The notes under the pieces were generated by a model. It worked only from the letters and a program-made list of their open reading frames with translations. It was not told the origin of the DNA and did no database searches. The translations under genes and the position numbers were made by a program. Positions 17,865 to 28,147 of a DNA stretch of 64,000 nt are shown piece after piece; position 1 is the first letter of the stretch; each line of letters begins with the position of its first letter. This DNA is from Candidatus Symbiopectobacterium sp. NZEC151 (GTDB lineage Bacteria; Pseudomonadota; Gammaproteobacteria; Enterobacterales; Enterobacteriaceae): the NCBI RefSeq assembly GCF_025962655.1, contig NZ_JAGFPE010000001.1, positions 806,001 through 870,000 on the forward strand, in the 5' to 3' direction.

Positions 17865-19790
17865 GTGACAAAACATTCCGTACAGGACGACTTTTCTCCC
17901 GAAGGCACTCTGGCGCGAGCCATTGACGGTTTTAAACCGCGCGAACCCCAGCGTGATATGGCCGCTGCGGTTGAACGTGCCATTTGCGAACAACACGCGC
18001 TGGTGGTGGAAGCGGGCACCGGGACCGGTAAAACCTATGCCTATCTGGTACCGGCACTGCGTTCCGAACGCAAGGTGATTGTCTCCACCGGGTCAAAAGC
18101 CCTTCAGGATCAGCTTTTCGCCCGCGATTTGCCGCGCATCGCCAGTGCATTGGGCTACACCGGACAGGTAGCGTTACTCAAAGGGCGCTCTAACTATCTG
18201 TGTATCGAGCGGCTGGAGCAGCAATCACTGGCCGGGGGCGATCTGAGCGGTGAGGCGTTGAGTGAGCTGGTGCGTTTGCGCGGCTGGTCATCGGCCACGG
18301 TGGACGGCGATGTCAGCACCTGCACCGACGTAGCGGAAGATAGCGCGGTATGGCCGTTAGTCACCAGTACCAACGATAACTGCTTGGGGAGCGATTGCCC
18401 GCATTATAAAGAATGCTTCGTGGTCAAGGCGCGCCGTAAGGCGATGGAATCCGATGTGGTGGTGGTTAACCATCACCTCTATCTGGCGGATATGGTGGTC
18501 AAAGAGAGCGGATTTGCTGAGTTGATCCCCGACAGCGATGTGGTGATTTTTGATGAAGCGCACCAGATCCCCGATATCGCCAGCCACTACTTTGGTCAGC
18601 AACTCACCAGCCGCCAACTGCTCGATCTGGCGAAAGATATCATTATTGCCTACCGCACTGAAGTGCGCGATGCGGCGCAGTTGCAAAAATCCGCCGATCG
18701 CTTATCGCAAAGCACGCAGGATTTCAGGCTGGCACTGGGTGAACCCGGCTTTCGCGGCAACCTGCGCGATGTGCTGGCACAGCCGTCGCTGCAACGCGCG
18801 CTGCTGTTGCTCGATGATGCGCTTGAACTCTGCTATGACGTCGCCAAACTCTCGCTTGGGCGCTCGGCGCTGCTGGATGCCGCTTTTGAACGCGCTACCC
18901 TGTATCGCGCTCGTCTCAAGCGGCTACAGGATGTGCAACAGGCCGGTTACAGCTACTGGTATGAATGCAATGCGCGGCACTTCGTGTTGGCACTGACTCC
19001 GCTGTCCGTGGCAGACCGTTTTCGTGAGCTGATGAAAGAGAAAAAGGCCGCATGGATATTTACCTCGGCGACGCTGTCAGTCAACGACCGGGTTGAACAC
19101 TTTACCGAGCGTCTGGGATTGGACCATGCGCACTCCATGCTGCTGCCGAGCCCGTTTGATTATGCGCAACAGACGTTGCTCTGCGTGCCGCGTTTTCTGC
19201 CGGAGATGCAGCAACGCGGTGCCGCACAGCGGCTGGCGACGCAGTTGCGCCCGCTCATCGAGGCGAATCGCGGACGCTGCTTTATGTTGTGCACCTCGCA
19301 CCAAATGATGCGCGATTTGGCCGCCGAGTTCCGCGCCTCACTGACACTACCGGTATTGCTCCAGGGCGAAACCAGCAAGGCGCAACTGTTAGCGCAGTTT
19401 GTCTCTGCGGGGAATGCGTTGCTGGTGGCAACCAGCAGCTTCTGGGAAGGGGTAGATGTGCGCGGTGATGCGCTCTCTTGCGTGATTATCGATAAACTGC
19501 CGTTTACCTCACCCGACGACCCGCTGCTGAAAGCGCGTATTGAAGATTGTCGTCTGCGCGGCGGCGATCCGTTCGATGAGGTACAACTGCCCGATGCGGT
19601 CATCACGTTGAAGCAAGGGGTGGGGCGTTTGATTCGGGATGTGGACGATCGCGGCGTTATCGTTATCTGCGATAACCGCCTGGTGATGCGTCCTTACGGC
19701 AAAACCTTTCTGCAAAGCCTGCCGCCCGCTGCCCGCACGCGCGATCTGGCGCAAGCGATACGTTTTCTGTCCCGCACCGAGGCGGTGTGA
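17865..19790 (+). CDS. yoaA: DinG-family ATP-dependent DNA helicase YoaA
   Basis: A 641-aa superfamily-2 iron-sulfur helicase (XPD/DinG type) involved in DNA repair. Walker A EAGTGTGKT is at about 49-57. A cysteine-bearing Fe-S domain follows (SNYLC, STC, NCLGSDC, ECF). The helicase box IFDEAHQIPD and motif VI QGVGRLIRD are intact. In E. coli YoaA works with the replication clamp-loader subunit HolC. The start is GTG 17865, set by alignment to E. coli (DDF..G..A.AI.GFKPREPQ). Confidence 0.95.
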   Translation: MTKHSVQDDFSPEGTLARAIDGFKPREPQRDMAAAVERAICEQHALVVEAGTGTGKTYAYLVPALRSERKVIVSTGSKALQDQLFARDLPRIASALGYTGQVALLKGRSNYLCIERLEQQSLAGGDLSGEALSELVRLRGWSSATVDGDVSTCTDVAEDSAVWPLVTSTNDNCLGSDCPHYKECFVVKARRKAMESDVVVVNHHLYLADMVVKESGFAELIPDSDVVIFDEAHQIPDIASHYFGQQLTSRQLLDLAKDIIIAYRTEVRDAAQLQKSADRLSQSTQDFRLALGEPGFRGNLRDVLAQPSLQRALLLLDDALELCYDVAKLSLGRSALLDAAFERATLYRARLKRLQDVQQAGYSYWYECNARHFVLALTPLSVADRFRELMKEKKAAWIFTSATLSVNDRVEHFTERLGLDHAHSMLLPSPFDYAQQTLLCVPRFLPEMQQRGAAQRLATQLRPLIEANRGRCFMLCTSHQMMRDLAAEFRASLTLPVLLQGETSKAQLLAQFVSAGNALLVATSSFWEGVDVRGDALSCVIIDKLPFTSPDDPLLKARIEDCRLRGGDPFDEVQLPDAVITLKQGVGRLIRDVDDRGVIVICDNRLVMRPYGKTFLQSLPPAARTRDLAQAIRFLSRTEAV

Positions 19791-19862
19791 TGCCTCTGAG
19801 TAATTCCCTGCGCGGTGTGCTATGCTTCGCCGCGTTATTTTGTTTCCCTGCCTGAGGTCGGC

Positions 19863-20564
19863 ATGTCTACGCGAATTTTAGCGCTCGATACTGCGACGGA
19901 AGCCTGTTCCGTTGCGCTCTGGAATGATGGTCAAATTTTCTCCCTGTATGAAGTGTGTCCCCGTGAACATACCCAACGCGTGTTGCCGATGGTGCAACAG
20001 GTGCTGGCTGAAAACGGTGTGTCGTTGAACAGTCTGGATGCGCTGGCGTTTGGTCAGGGCCCCGGCAGCTTCACCGGCGTGCGCATCGGTATTGGTATTG
20101 CGCAAGGACTGGCGTTAGGCGCGGATTTGCCGATGCTGGGGATCTCCACGCTCGCCACGATGGCGCAGGGGGCCTGGCGTCGTACCGGGGCCACGCGTGT
20201 GCTGGCGGCGATTGACGCCCGCATGGGAGAAGTCTATTGGGCTGAGTATCAGCGTGACGTTGACGGCAACTGGCAGGGCGACGAGCATGAAGCGGTGCTG
20301 ACGCCGCAGCAGGTGCTGGAGCGCACTCTATTACTGCGCGGTGAATGGGCGACCGTTGGAACCGGGTGGGAAGCCTATCCGACACTGGCTGCCCACGCGG
20401 AGATCGCTCTGTCTCCGGGCGACATGCTGCTGCCGCAGGCGCAGGATATGCTGCCGCTGGCCTGCCATCAATGGCAGTCGGGCAAGGCGGTTGCCGTCGC
20501 CGATGCGTTGCCGCGCTATTTGCGCAACAACGTCACCTGGAAAAAATTACCCGGTCGCGCCTGA
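19863..20564 (+). CDS. tsaB: tRNA t6A biosynthesis protein TsaB
   Basis: A 233-aa ASKHA-fold partner of TsaD and TsaE in forming N6-threonylcarbamoyladenosine on tRNAs reading ANN codons. Family motifs are [14 protein letters not shown] at the N-terminus and [15 protein letters not shown] at about 62-76. The ATG at 19863 has GAGG about 6 nt upstream; 16 further in-frame codons upstream are excluded. It follows yoaA by 72 nt. An essential gene in most enterobacteria. Confidence 0.96.
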   Translation: MSTRILALDTATEACSVALWNDGQIFSLYEVCPREHTQRVLPMVQQVLAENGVSLNSLDALAFGQGPGSFTGVRIGIGIAQGLALGADLPMLGISTLATMAQGAWRRTGATRVLAAIDARMGEVYWAEYQRDVDGNWQGDEHEAVLTPQQVLERTLLLRGEWATVGTGWEAYPTLAAHAEIALSPGDMLLPQAQDMLPLACHQWQSGKAVAVADALPRYLRNNVTWKKLPGRA

Positions 20565-20630
20565 TAACAGCGCAACTTATTGCATTACGACCTACTCTAA
20601 TGAGTAGGTAATGGCAAAGGGATCAGTATC

Positions 20631-21200
20631 ATGGCGATGTCTTATTGGTCAAAGCGGGTGACGTTCGCAGCGCTGGCACTGTTGTTGGCAGGCTGTTCCT
20701 CGATTCCTGAATCAATCCAGAGTAGCTCGGAAAGACCGTACGACCGGTTGTCGCAAATCACGTTGATGCCGCAGGTGGCCTTGGGCCAGGAGGCGCGTCT
20801 CGGCGGCCGCGTTGTTGCCGTGCATAACGACAATGACAAAACCCGTTTGGTGATTGTCAGCCTGCCGTTGGATCGCTGGGCGCGACCTCAGTTGGACAGC
20901 GTTTCGGAAGGGCGATTCATTGCCAACGTCAAAGGCTTCCTTGAACCCCTCGATTTTCAGGGGCGGTTGGTGACGGTGGTGGGTTCGGTGGCAGAAATGG
21001 AGCAAGGGCAGATAGGCAGCAGACCTTATCGTTTCGTGGTAATCAATGTGACGGGTTATCAGCGCTGGAACGAAACGCAGCAGGTCATCTTGCCGCCCGG
21101 CGCGGCCGATCCCTGGGGATGGGATTGGCGTTACCGGCGGGGTTGGGGCTTTGGCAATGACTGGGGCCCGGCGCGCATCGAGACCATCGTGACGCAATAA
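20631..21200 (+). CDS. yeaY: Slp family outer-membrane lipoprotein YeaY
   Basis: A 189-aa lipoprotein with signal peptide and lipobox LLLAGC (lipidated Cys22), matching the Slp/YeaY family. The mature protein has a compact beta-rich domain (about 50-145, including GRVVAVHND and LVTVVGSV) and a Trp/Gly/Arg-rich tail (WGWDWRYRRGWGFG). It is 66 nt downstream of tsaB, as in E. coli where it is sigma-E regulated. Function is uncertain; Slp relates to starvation and acid stress. Confidence 0.9.
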   Translation: MAMSYWSKRVTFAALALLLAGCSSIPESIQSSSERPYDRLSQITLMPQVALGQEARLGGRVVAVHNDNDKTRLVIVSLPLDRWARPQLDSVSEGRFIANVKGFLEPLDFQGRLVTVVGSVAEMEQGQIGSRPYRFVVINVTGYQRWNETQQVILPPGAADPWGWDWRYRRGWGFGNDWGPARIETIVTQ

Positions 21201-21237
21201 ATGACGGTTTTTCTCTTTTAGATAAATCCGGAACAAC

Positions 21238-21265
21238 GAGGCGACGCAGGTCGCCTCATTTTTTT
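21238..21265 (+). terminator. Terminator after yeaY
   Basis: GAGGCGAC-GCAG-GTCGCCTC then A and T7: strong intrinsic terminator separating yeaY from fadD. Confidence 0.92.
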
Positions 21266-21326
21266 GATACATATAGTTAACAATAAGGCGTGATCGAACT
21301 CTCAACCTCGATATTGTCTCAGCAGC

Positions 21327-21343
21327 AACTGGTAAGCTGAGTT
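21327..21343 (+). promoter_or_regulatory. Candidate FadR operator of fadD
   Basis: AACTGGTAAGCTGAGTT has perfect left (AACTGGT) and right (AGTT) arms of the 17-bp FadR site. It closely resembles the O1 operator of E. coli fadD as I recall it. It is 39 nt upstream of the fadD start. The fadR gene itself lies at 34.3 kb in this window. Confidence 0.7.
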
Positions 21344-21381
21344 AAAATAATGTTAATTGAACGAGCGGTGGGAGAATCATC

Positions 21382-23118
21382 ATGCCACTAAAAAAATACC
21401 TTGGGAGTGATGCCTTGGAGAAAATCTGGTTAACGCGTTATCCGGCGAACGTGCCCGCCGACATTAATCCGGATAACTATACGTCGTTGGTCGATCTTTT
21501 TGAAAATGCGGTTGCTCGATATGCCGACCTGCCCGCGTTTATTAACATGGGTGAAGTGATGACCTTCCGCAAGCTGGAAGAGCGTAGCCGCGCGTTTGCC
21601 GCCTATTTGCAGAATCAACTGCACCTGCAAAAGGGCGATCGCGTGGCACTGATGATGCCAAACCTGTTGCAATATCCGGTCGCGCTGTTTGGCATTTTGC
21701 GCGCCGGATTGGTGGTGGTTAACGTCAATCCGCTCTACACGCCGCGTGAGCTGGAACACCAGTTGAAAGACAGCGGTGCCATCGCGATTGTGATTGTGTC
21801 CAACTTTGCACATACGCTGGAAAAAGTGGTGTATAACACCAGCGTTAAGCACGTGATCCTGACGCGCATGGGCGATCAGCTCTCCACTGCGAAAGGGACG
21901 CTGGTCAACTTTGTGGTCAAATATATCAAACGTCTGGTGCCGAAATACCATCTGCCGGATGCCATTTCGTTTCGCAGCGCGCTGCAACAAGGACGCCGTC
22001 TGCAATACATCAAACCGCAGATCGTGAATGCCGATTTGGCGTTTTTGCAATACACCGGCGGCACCACCGGGTTGTCGAAAGGCGCGATGCTGACGCACCG
22101 CAATATGCAGGCGAATCTGGCACAGGCGAAAGGCGCTTACGGCCCGGTGCTGCAAGAGCGCCATGAGTTGGTGGTCACCATGCTGCCGCTTTATCACATC
22201 TTTGCGCTGACGGTAAACTGCCTGCTGTTTGTTGAGTTGGGTGGGCAAAATCTGCTGATCACTAACCCGCGCGATATTCCGGCGGTGGTGAAGGAACTGG
22301 GCAAATACCCGTTCACCGCGGTCACGGGTGTTAACACCTTGTTTAACGCGCTGCTGAATAACAAGGCCTTCCACGAGCTGGATTTTTCTACGCTGCGTTT
22401 GTCGGTGGGCGGCGGCGCATCGGTGCAGCAATCGGTGGCGGAGCGCTGGGAAAAATTGACGGGTAAACACCTGCTGGAAGGCTATGGCCTGACGGAAAGC
22501 GCACCGCTGGTGGCGGGCAATCCCTATGATTTAAAACACTACAGCGGCAGCATTGGTTTGCCGGTGCCCTCCACCGATGTGCGCATTGTCGACGATGAGG
22601 GGCACGATGTTGCGCCGGGAGAATCGGGCGAGCTGTGGGTAAAAGGGCCACAGGTGATGCTGGGCTACTGGCAGCAACCGGCCGCGACGCAAGAGGTGCT
22701 GAAAGAGGGCTGGCTGGCAACCGGCGATATTGTCACGGCAGATGAAGAGGGGTTTCTGCGCGTGATCGATCGCAAAAAAGACATGATTCTTGTGTCCGGG
22801 TTTAACGTGTATCCGACAGAAATCGAAGAGGTGATCGCGCGCCATCCAAAAGTGTCCGAAGCAGCGGTAATCGGTGTGGAAAGCGAACTGAGTGGTGAAG
22901 CGGTAAAAGCTTATGTGGTGGCCCGTGATAGCAGCCTGAGCAAAGATGAACTGATCACCCATTGCCGCCGTAATCTGACCGCTTATAAAGTGCCAAAACT
23001 GGTCGAGTTTGTGGAAGAATTGCCGAAATCAAACGTGGGAAAAATTCTGCGCCGCGAGCTACGTGCCGACAATGGCAAGAAAAAGTCCTCCGATGAAGGT
23101 GCCGCAAAGGTTTCCTGA
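21382..23118 (+). CDS. fadD: Long-chain fatty acid-CoA ligase FadD
   Basis: A 578-aa AMP-forming acyl-CoA synthetase that activates exogenous long-chain fatty acids at the inner membrane. The AMP-binding P-loop [11 protein letters not shown] is at 224-234. The FACS signature includes [20 protein letters not shown]. The catalytic lysine region [11 protein letters not shown] is near the C-terminus. It carries a short charged C-terminal tail ([14 protein letters not shown]) beyond the E. coli length. GGGAG precedes the start; a FadR-like site indicates repression without fatty acids. Confidence 0.97.
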   Translation: MPLKKYLGSDALEKIWLTRYPANVPADINPDNYTSLVDLFENAVARYADLPAFINMGEVMTFRKLEERSRAFAAYLQNQLHLQKGDRVALMMPNLLQYPVALFGILRAGLVVVNVNPLYTPRELEHQLKDSGAIAIVIVSNFAHTLEKVVYNTSVKHVILTRMGDQLSTAKGTLVNFVVKYIKRLVPKYHLPDAISFRSALQQGRRLQYIKPQIVNADLAFLQYTGGTTGLSKGAMLTHRNMQANLAQAKGAYGPVLQERHELVVTMLPLYHIFALTVNCLLFVELGGQNLLITNPRDIPAVVKELGKYPFTAVTGVNTLFNALLNNKAFHELDFSTLRLSVGGGASVQQSVAERWEKLTGKHLLEGYGLTESAPLVAGNPYDLKHYSGSIGLPVPSTDVRIVDDEGHDVAPGESGELWVKGPQVMLGYWQQPAATQEVLKEGWLATGDIVTADEEGFLRVIDRKKDMILVSGFNVYPTEIEEVIARHPKVSEAAVIGVESELSGEAVKAYVVARDSSLSKDELITHCRRNLTAYKVPKLVEFVEELPKSNVGKILRRELRADNGKKKSSDEGAAKVS

Positions 23119-23177
23119 TTTATCAATAAAACGTCTGCCAGATCGCAGCAGGACAGGCTATCATAGCAAAAGGTTAA

Positions 23178-23205
23178 CAACGCCGGTTTTACCGGCGTTG
23201 TTTTT
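23178..23205 (+). terminator. Terminator between fadD and rnd
   Basis: CAACGCCGG-TTTTA-CCGGCGTTG followed by T5. It ends fadD only 36 nt before the rnd start codon. Confidence 0.9.
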
Positions 23206-23241
23206 GCAGTAGCCGACAGTTAAAAAACAAGAGAACACGTT

Positions 23242-24369
23242 TTGAATTATCAGTTAATCAGCGACAACAATGGCCTGGAACAGGTTTGTCAGCAGGCGCG
23301 TCAGCACACGCAAGTCGCGCTGGATACCGAATTTGTTCGCACTCGCACCTATTATCCGCAGTTGGGTCTTATCCAGCTGTTTGACGGTGAAACCCTCTCC
23401 CTGATTGATCCCCTCACTATCAGCGCCTGGCAGCCGTTTGTGGCGCTGTTGCAGGATGCGCAGGTGACCAAGTTCCTGCACGCCAGCAGTGAAGATCTTG
23501 AGGTGTTTCTTAACGCGTTTGGCGTGTTGCCGCATCCGTTTATCGATACTCAGATTTTTGCCGCCTTTCTCGGTAAGCCCTTGTCGTATGGATTTGCTGC
23601 ATTGGTGGCAGATTATCAAGGCGTGACGCTGGACAAGACCGAATCGCGCACCGACTGGCTGGCTCGCCCATTGACTGAGAAACAGTGTGACTATGCCGCC
23701 GCAGACGTCTTCTATTTGTTGCCGATGGCGGAGAAGATTGTGGCCGAAACCCGTGAGGCTGGATGGCTGAACGCGGCGTTGGATGAGTGCCGGTTACTGT
23801 GTCAGCGTAAGCAGGATATTCTCACGCCAGAACTGGCCTATCGCGAATTTGGCAACGCCTGGCAACTGCGCGGTAAGCAGTTGGCTTGCCTGCAACTGCT
23901 TGCTCAGTGGCGTTTGAACCTGGCGCGCCAGCGCGACAGCTCAGTCAACTTTGTGGTGCGGGAAGAAAATTTGCTTCAGGTGGCGCGCTGCATGCCGTCC
24001 TCGCTGGGCGAGTTGAGCGCACTGGGGCTGAGCGGCCCGGAAATCCGTTACCACGGTAAAACACTGCTCGATCTTGTGGCCCAGGCCAATGCGCTGGCGG
24101 AATCCCAGTATCCCGCGCCGATCGTCAATCTGATCGACTATCCGGGCTATAAGCGCGTGTTCAAGGACATCAAGAATCTGGTGACACAGGTGAGTGAACG
24201 TAGCGGGCTTTCTGCCGAGTTACTGGCATCACGGCGTCAGATCAACCGCTTGTTGAATTGGCATTGGAAGCTGTTTGCTCAGGAAGGCACTGCGCCTGAA
24301 ATGTTGAACGGCTGGCGAGCCGAACTGTTCGATGCGCCATTGCGCGATTTATTGACGCGCGAAGGGTAA
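23242..24369 (+). CDS. rnd: Ribonuclease D
   Basis: A 375-aa 3'-5' exoribonuclease for tRNA and small stable RNA 3' maturation. DEDD catalytic residues are visible: Asp28 and Glu30 in ALDTEFVRTRTYYPQ, Asp in FLHASSEDLEVF, and the YAAADV region with the last Asp. The HRDC domain occupies about 210-290. The start is the rare TTG at 23242, as in E. coli rnd, which keeps expression low. The fadD terminator sits immediately upstream, so rnd transcription either reads through it or starts in the remaining 36 nt. Confidence 0.94.
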   Translation: MNYQLISDNNGLEQVCQQARQHTQVALDTEFVRTRTYYPQLGLIQLFDGETLSLIDPLTISAWQPFVALLQDAQVTKFLHASSEDLEVFLNAFGVLPHPFIDTQIFAAFLGKPLSYGFAALVADYQGVTLDKTESRTDWLARPLTEKQCDYAAADVFYLLPMAEKIVAETREAGWLNAALDECRLLCQRKQDILTPELAYREFGNAWQLRGKQLACLQLLAQWRLNLARQRDSSVNFVVREENLLQVARCMPSSLGELSALGLSGPEIRYHGKTLLDLVAQANALAESQYPAPIVNLIDYPGYKRVFKDIKNLVTQVSERSGLSAELLASRRQINRLLNWHWKLFAQEGTAPEMLNGWRAELFDAPLRDLLTREG

Positions 24370-24375
24370 CGTCAG

Positions 24376-24404
24376 AATAACCCCCACAGGATGTGGGGGT
24401 TATT
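24376..24404. terminator. Convergent hairpin between rnd and minE
   Basis: AATAACCCCCACA-GGA-TGTGGGGGTTATT, a 13-bp perfect stem symmetrical for both convergent transcripts; short AT-rich flanks instead of a long U-tract. Confidence 0.75.
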
Positions 24405-24416
24405 AATTCCCAAGAC

Positions 24417-24686
24417 TCATTTAGCGGGTTCTTCCGGTTCTGGCAGGGTGACGTTAAGCTCGAGCACGGAGATATCATCTCCTTTTTGCTCCAACTGTAC
24501 CGTCACCATTTCCGGGTCGATCTGTACGTATTTACAGATCACCGCCAAAATATCCCGCTTTAACTGTGGCAAATAATGTGGCTCATTGTCGCCACGGCGG
24601 CGTTCCGCAACGATAATTTGCAGCCGCTCCTTGGCAATATTCGCGGTGTTTTTTTTGCGGGACAGAAAGAAGTCGAGTAAGGCCAT
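24417..24686 (-). CDS. minE: Cell division topological specificity factor MinE
   Basis: An 89-aa protein that stimulates MinD ATPase and drives pole-to-pole oscillation, freeing mid-cell from MinCD inhibition. The amphipathic N-terminus [11 protein letters not shown] targets membrane. The anti-MinCD region [13 protein letters not shown] (about 18-30) contacts MinD, and the C-terminal topology domain follows. It starts 3 nt after the minD stop. Confidence 0.97.
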   Translation of the reverse strand: MALLDFFLSRKKNTANIAKERLQIIVAERRRGDNEPHYLPQLKRDILAVICKYVQIDPEMVTVQLEQKGDDISVLELNVTLPEPEEPAK

Positions 24687-24689
24687 AAT

Positions 24690-25502
24690 TTATCCCCCAA
24701 AAAGGCGTTTAAGAAAACTCTTTTTCTCTTCCTCAATGAAACGGTAGGGACGATCTTCACCCAGCAAGCGATCGACGGTATCAGCGTATGCCTTACCTGC
24801 GTCGGAAGCGATATCAAGGATCACCGGTTCCCCCTGGTTTGATGCACGCAGTACGGACTGATCTTCAGGAATAACGCCAACCAGCGAAATACGAAGAATC
24901 TCCAGTACATCTTCCATACTTAACATATCACCGCGGCTAACGCGGCCTGGATTGTAACGGGTGAGCAGCAGATGCTCTTTAATCGCATCCTGACCGCGTT
25001 CGGCCCGGCGTGATTTGGAGGCAAGGATACCAAGAATGCGGTCAGAGTCGCGCACTGACGACACTTCCGGGTTGGTGGTAATGATGGCTTCGTCGGCAAA
25101 ATAGAGCGCCATCAACGCACCGGTTTCAATCCCAGCCGGAGAATCACAAATGATAAAATCAAACTCCATTTCTGCCAGCGTATCCAACACTTTTTCCACG
25201 CCTTCGCGCGTCAGCGCATCTTTGTCACGGGTTTGTGACGCGGGCAGGATATAGAGGTTTTCCGTGCGTTTATCTTTGATCAATGCCTGATTCAGCGTGG
25301 CATCGCCTTGAATCACATTGACGAAGTCGTAGACTACGCGGCGCTCGCATCCCATGATGAGATCGAGGTTACGCAGCCCAATATCGAAGTCGATAACAAC
25401 CGTCTTTTTACCTTTCTGGGCTAAACCGGTAGCAATGGCCGCGCTTGAAGTAGTCTTGCCAACGCCCCCTTTACCCGATGTAACAACAATAATGCGTGCC
25501 AT
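24690..25502 (-). CDS. minD: Septum site-determining ATPase MinD
   Basis: A 270-aa deviant-Walker ParA-type ATPase. The P-loop GKGGVGKT is at 10-17 with signature lysine Lys11. ICDSPAGIE marks switch II. The C-terminal membrane-targeting helix EKKSFLKRLFGG is at 259-270. It recruits MinC to the membrane in its ATP form. Middle gene of minC-minD-minE on the minus strand. Confidence 0.98.
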   Translation of the reverse strand: MARIIVVTSGKGGVGKTTSSAAIATGLAQKGKKTVVIDFDIGLRNLDLIMGCERRVVYDFVNVIQGDATLNQALIKDKRTENLYILPASQTRDKDALTREGVEKVLDTLAEMEFDFIICDSPAGIETGALMALYFADEAIITTNPEVSSVRDSDRILGILASKSRRAERGQDAIKEHLLLTRYNPGRVSRGDMLSMEDVLEILRISLVGVIPEDQSVLRASNQGEPVILDIASDAGKAYADTVDRLLGEDRPYRFIEEEKKSFLKRLFGG

Positions 25503-25524
25503 AAATAGTTCCTTGTTAAAGGGC

Positions 25525-26211
25525 TTAGTCTAGAGGTTGTATGGTTAAATCGTTTGCGAGCAGATCGAGTTTCAGGCGCGCAGCCTGCCCGACGTGGGCC
25601 GCTGGGATCTTGTCGCTGAGCCAGTAGCGCCCGGCGATGGATACCAGTTCGGCGGCAAGATGCGTACAGAAGATTTGGCTCTGCACATCGCCCGAGACGC
25701 CCGCCAGCGCGCGGCCCCGCATCATGCCGTAAATATGGATATTGCCATCGGCGATCACTTCTGCACCGGCGCTGACGCTGCTCAGTACAATTAAATCGCC
25801 TTCTCTGGCGTAAATCTGTTGGCCGGAACGAACCGGCGCGGTAATCACTTTGGTTTTGGCTATTGCAGGTGACATGGGAATAGGTTCAGGTGCCCGACGC
25901 GACGACTTGCCTTCATTTAACAGCGGCAATCCCGCCTTGATAATGGCTTTTTTCAGTGTCTCGTCCTTACAACCGCTCACACCCACCACGTGTAACCCCG
26001 TAGAAATAATAGCGTGCTGGATAGATAACCAGTCTATTTCATCCGTCAGGGCGGCAACATTAATAACCACAGGCGCATTTTTTAAAAATGCGGGAGCCTG
26101 CTCGATCTTTTCCTGTAATGCTTTAATAATTACCTCGGGTTGCGACTCATACAAATGAACAACCGATAAGGTAAAATTGCTGCCTTTTAACTCAATTGGC
26201 GTTTGTGACAT
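25525..26211 (-). CDS. minC: Septum formation inhibitor MinC
   Basis: A 228-aa FtsZ antagonist. The N-terminal domain (about 1-100) disrupts FtsZ polymers. The C-terminal beta-helix (about 125-228, with [25 protein letters not shown]-type turns) binds MinD. A flexible linker (about 103-122, [16 protein letters not shown]) joins them. First gene of the Min operon, 22 nt before minD; divergent from ycgL. Confidence 0.97.
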   Translation of the reverse strand: MSQTPIELKGSNFTLSVVHLYESQPEVIIKALQEKIEQAPAFLKNAPVVINVAALTDEIDWLSIQHAIISTGLHVVGVSGCKDETLKKAIIKAGLPLLNEGKSSRRAPEPIPMSPAIAKTKVITAPVRSGQQIYAREGDLIVLSSVSAGAEVIADGNIHIYGMMRGRALAGVSGDVQSQIFCTHLAAELVSIAGRYWLSDKIPAAHVGQAARLKLDLLANDLTIQPLD

Positions 26212-26344
26212 CTATCCTGACTCAGTTTCAGCCTGTTAAATCCCTGGATTGGCATGGCAACATGATATTCCAGAGTGCTGTAAGCATGTTATAGTCACAA
26301 TTATATACAGGCAAGGTGACATTCCCATCTAATCGAGTAAAAAA

Positions 26345-26614
26345 ATGTTTTGTGTGATCTATCGAAGCGCCAAACGCGATCAAACCTATCTCTATGTTGA
26401 TAAAAAAGACGATTTTTCCCGCGTGCCGGAAGCGCTGATGAAAAGCTTTGGCACGCCGCAGTTGGTGATGCTATTACCGCTTGATGGCAGCAAAAAATTA
26501 GCGTCAGCCGACATTGAAAAAGTAAAGCAGGCGCTAAAAGAAGAAGGTTTTTATCTGCAAATGCCGCCGCCTCCGGAGAATTTGTTATCCGTTCATCACA
26601 ACGTCAGCAAATAA
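26345..26614 (+). CDS. ycgL: YcgL family protein
   Basis: An 89-aa YcgL-domain protein ([13 protein letters not shown] at residues 6-18, [19 protein letters not shown] in the middle), found next to minC throughout gamma-proteobacteria. The small alpha/beta fold is known from the E. coli structure. Function is unresolved, though relatives have been reported to influence cell division or RNase D. Divergent from minC. Confidence 0.93.
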   Translation: MFCVIYRSAKRDQTYLYVDKKDDFSRVPEALMKSFGTPQLVMLLPLDGSKKLASADIEKVKQALKEEGFYLQMPPPPENLLSVHHNVSK

Positions 26615-26891
26615 CGTGGTACCGTGTTTGGGATGAAAATTCGGTTTTTTCTTAACCGTTTTCCACCCCAAATTGCCTAGCTTAGGCGTCGTGCTGATGC
26701 GTAACGGCGCTTAAAAAGTATGATCTGGCGTTGAGTTCTTTACTTATATTTTTCCGCATTACCGTCTACAGGCTTGTTTTATCGGCGCAGAGACGTATAA
26801 ATAAACCCCTGACGTAAAGGGATACCCACCGGTTTGCCTGATGCACTGGGTATCTGAGCGTGATTTTCAACTGACAGGGCAGGAGATATCC

Positions 26892-27548
26892 ATGTACCAA
26901 CACAGAGACTGGCAGGGCGCATTGCTCGATTTCCCGGTAAATAAAGTGGTTTGCGTTGGCAGTAATTACGCAGACCACATCAAAGAAATGGGAAACTCGG
27001 TCGCCCCTGAACCCGTGCTATTTATCAAACCTGAGACCGCACTGTGCGATCTGCGCCAACCAGTGGCTATTCCGAAAAACCTGGGCTCGGTGCATCACGA
27101 AGTTGAACTGGCGGTGCTGATTGGCACGCCGCTTAAGCAGGCAAACGAAGAGCGCGTGGCGCGCGCGATTGCCGGTTACGGTGTTGCGTTGGATTTGACG
27201 CTGCGTGACATTCAGTCCGAATGCAAAAAGGCCGGTCGCCCCTGGGAGAAAGCCAAAGGGTTTGATGGTGCTTGCCCGATTTCCGGTTTTATTCCCGTCG
27301 CCGAGTTTGGCGATCCGCAGCAGACGGATTTAGGCGTGAAGGTGAATGATGAAATCCGCCAGCAGGGCAATACGCGCGATATGATCACGCCGATTCTGCC
27401 ATTGATTGCTTACATGAGCCGCTTTTTCACGCTGCGCGCAGGGGATGTGATCCTGACCGGCACCCCTGCGGGCGTTGGCCCGATTGTGTCCGGCGATATG
27501 CTGACTATCACCATCAACGATCGCAGCCTGTCCACGCGGATTATCTGA
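26892..27548 (+). CDS. ycgM: Fumarylacetoacetate hydrolase family protein YcgM
   Basis: A 218-aa FAH-superfamily enzyme; relatives hydrolyse or decarboxylate acylpyruvates and oxaloacetate. Metal ligands are in HHEVELAVLIG (about 70-80, Glu residues) and GYGVALDLTLRD (Asp, about 97-108). TGTPAGVGP is near 194-202. ATG 26892 has AGGAG about 7 nt upstream; 17 upstream in-frame codons are excluded. E. coli YcgM is the direct counterpart, also followed by ycgN. Confidence 0.93.
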   Translation: MYQHRDWQGALLDFPVNKVVCVGSNYADHIKEMGNSVAPEPVLFIKPETALCDLRQPVAIPKNLGSVHHEVELAVLIGTPLKQANEERVARAIAGYGVALDLTLRDIQSECKKAGRPWEKAKGFDGACPISGFIPVAEFGDPQQTDLGVKVNDEIRQQGNTRDMITPILPLIAYMSRFFTLRAGDVILTGTPAGVGPIVSGDMLTITINDRSLSTRII

Positions 27549-27700
27549 TCTTTCTCTGACCCGTTCCCGTTGGGGACGGGTAAAGCACTTGCTTCACCTC
27601 GCCAAATCCGTTATATACCCGTCATAATTCACATTGCAGATGTGGTTGGCGGGGCGTTTGTGCGTTGCCAGATAACATAAAGATTGATGAGATACTGTGC

Positions 27701-28147
27701 ATGAGCGAACGCGATTTTTGGCAGCAAAAAACCTTGTCTGAAATGTCCGACCACGAGTGGGAGTCCTTGTGCGACGGCTGCGGTCAGTGCTGCTTGCATA
27801 AACTCATTGATGAAGACACTGAAGAACTCTACTTCACCAATGTCGCCTGTAATCAGTTAAACATCAAAACCTGCCAATGCCGTAATTATGAACGGCGATT
27901 CGAGTATGAGCCGGATTGCATCAAGCTGACGCGGGAAAACCTGCTCTCTTTCGACTGGTTGCCCGCTACCTGCGCTTATCGATTGATCCACGAAGGGAGA
28001 GATCTGCCCGGCTGGCATCCGCTGCGCGCGGGTAACAAAGCGCTGATGCACAGTGAACGCATCTCCGTGCGCCACATTGCGGTGCGTGAAACCGAGGTTG
28101 TCGATTGGCAGGACCATATCCTGAATAAACCGGAGTGGGCGCGCTAA
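27701..28147 (+). CDS. ycgN: YcgN family zinc/iron-chelating Cys-rich protein
   Basis: A 148-aa protein of the YkgJ/YcgN CxxCxxCC family. The cluster [11 protein letters not shown] (about 24-34) and [10 protein letters not shown], plus later cysteines, form a putative metal or Fe-S site. It is almost colinear with E. coli YcgN. ATG 27701 is chosen because it aligns with MSE..FWQ in E. coli; an in-frame TTG at 27665 is less likely. Last core gene before the accessory island. Function unknown. Confidence 0.9.
   Translation: MSERDFWQQKTLSEMSDHEWESLCDGCGQCCLHKLIDEDTEELYFTNVACNQLNIKTCQCRNYERRFEYEPDCIKLTRENLLSFDWLPATCAYRLIHEGRDLPGWHPLRAGNKALMHSERISVRHIAVRETEVVDWQDHILNKPEWAR

Noticed and set aside
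21430-22470. 346-codon minus-strand frame opposite fadD
   Set aside because: Antisense shadow; His/Gln/Arg-rich translation and no ribosome site.
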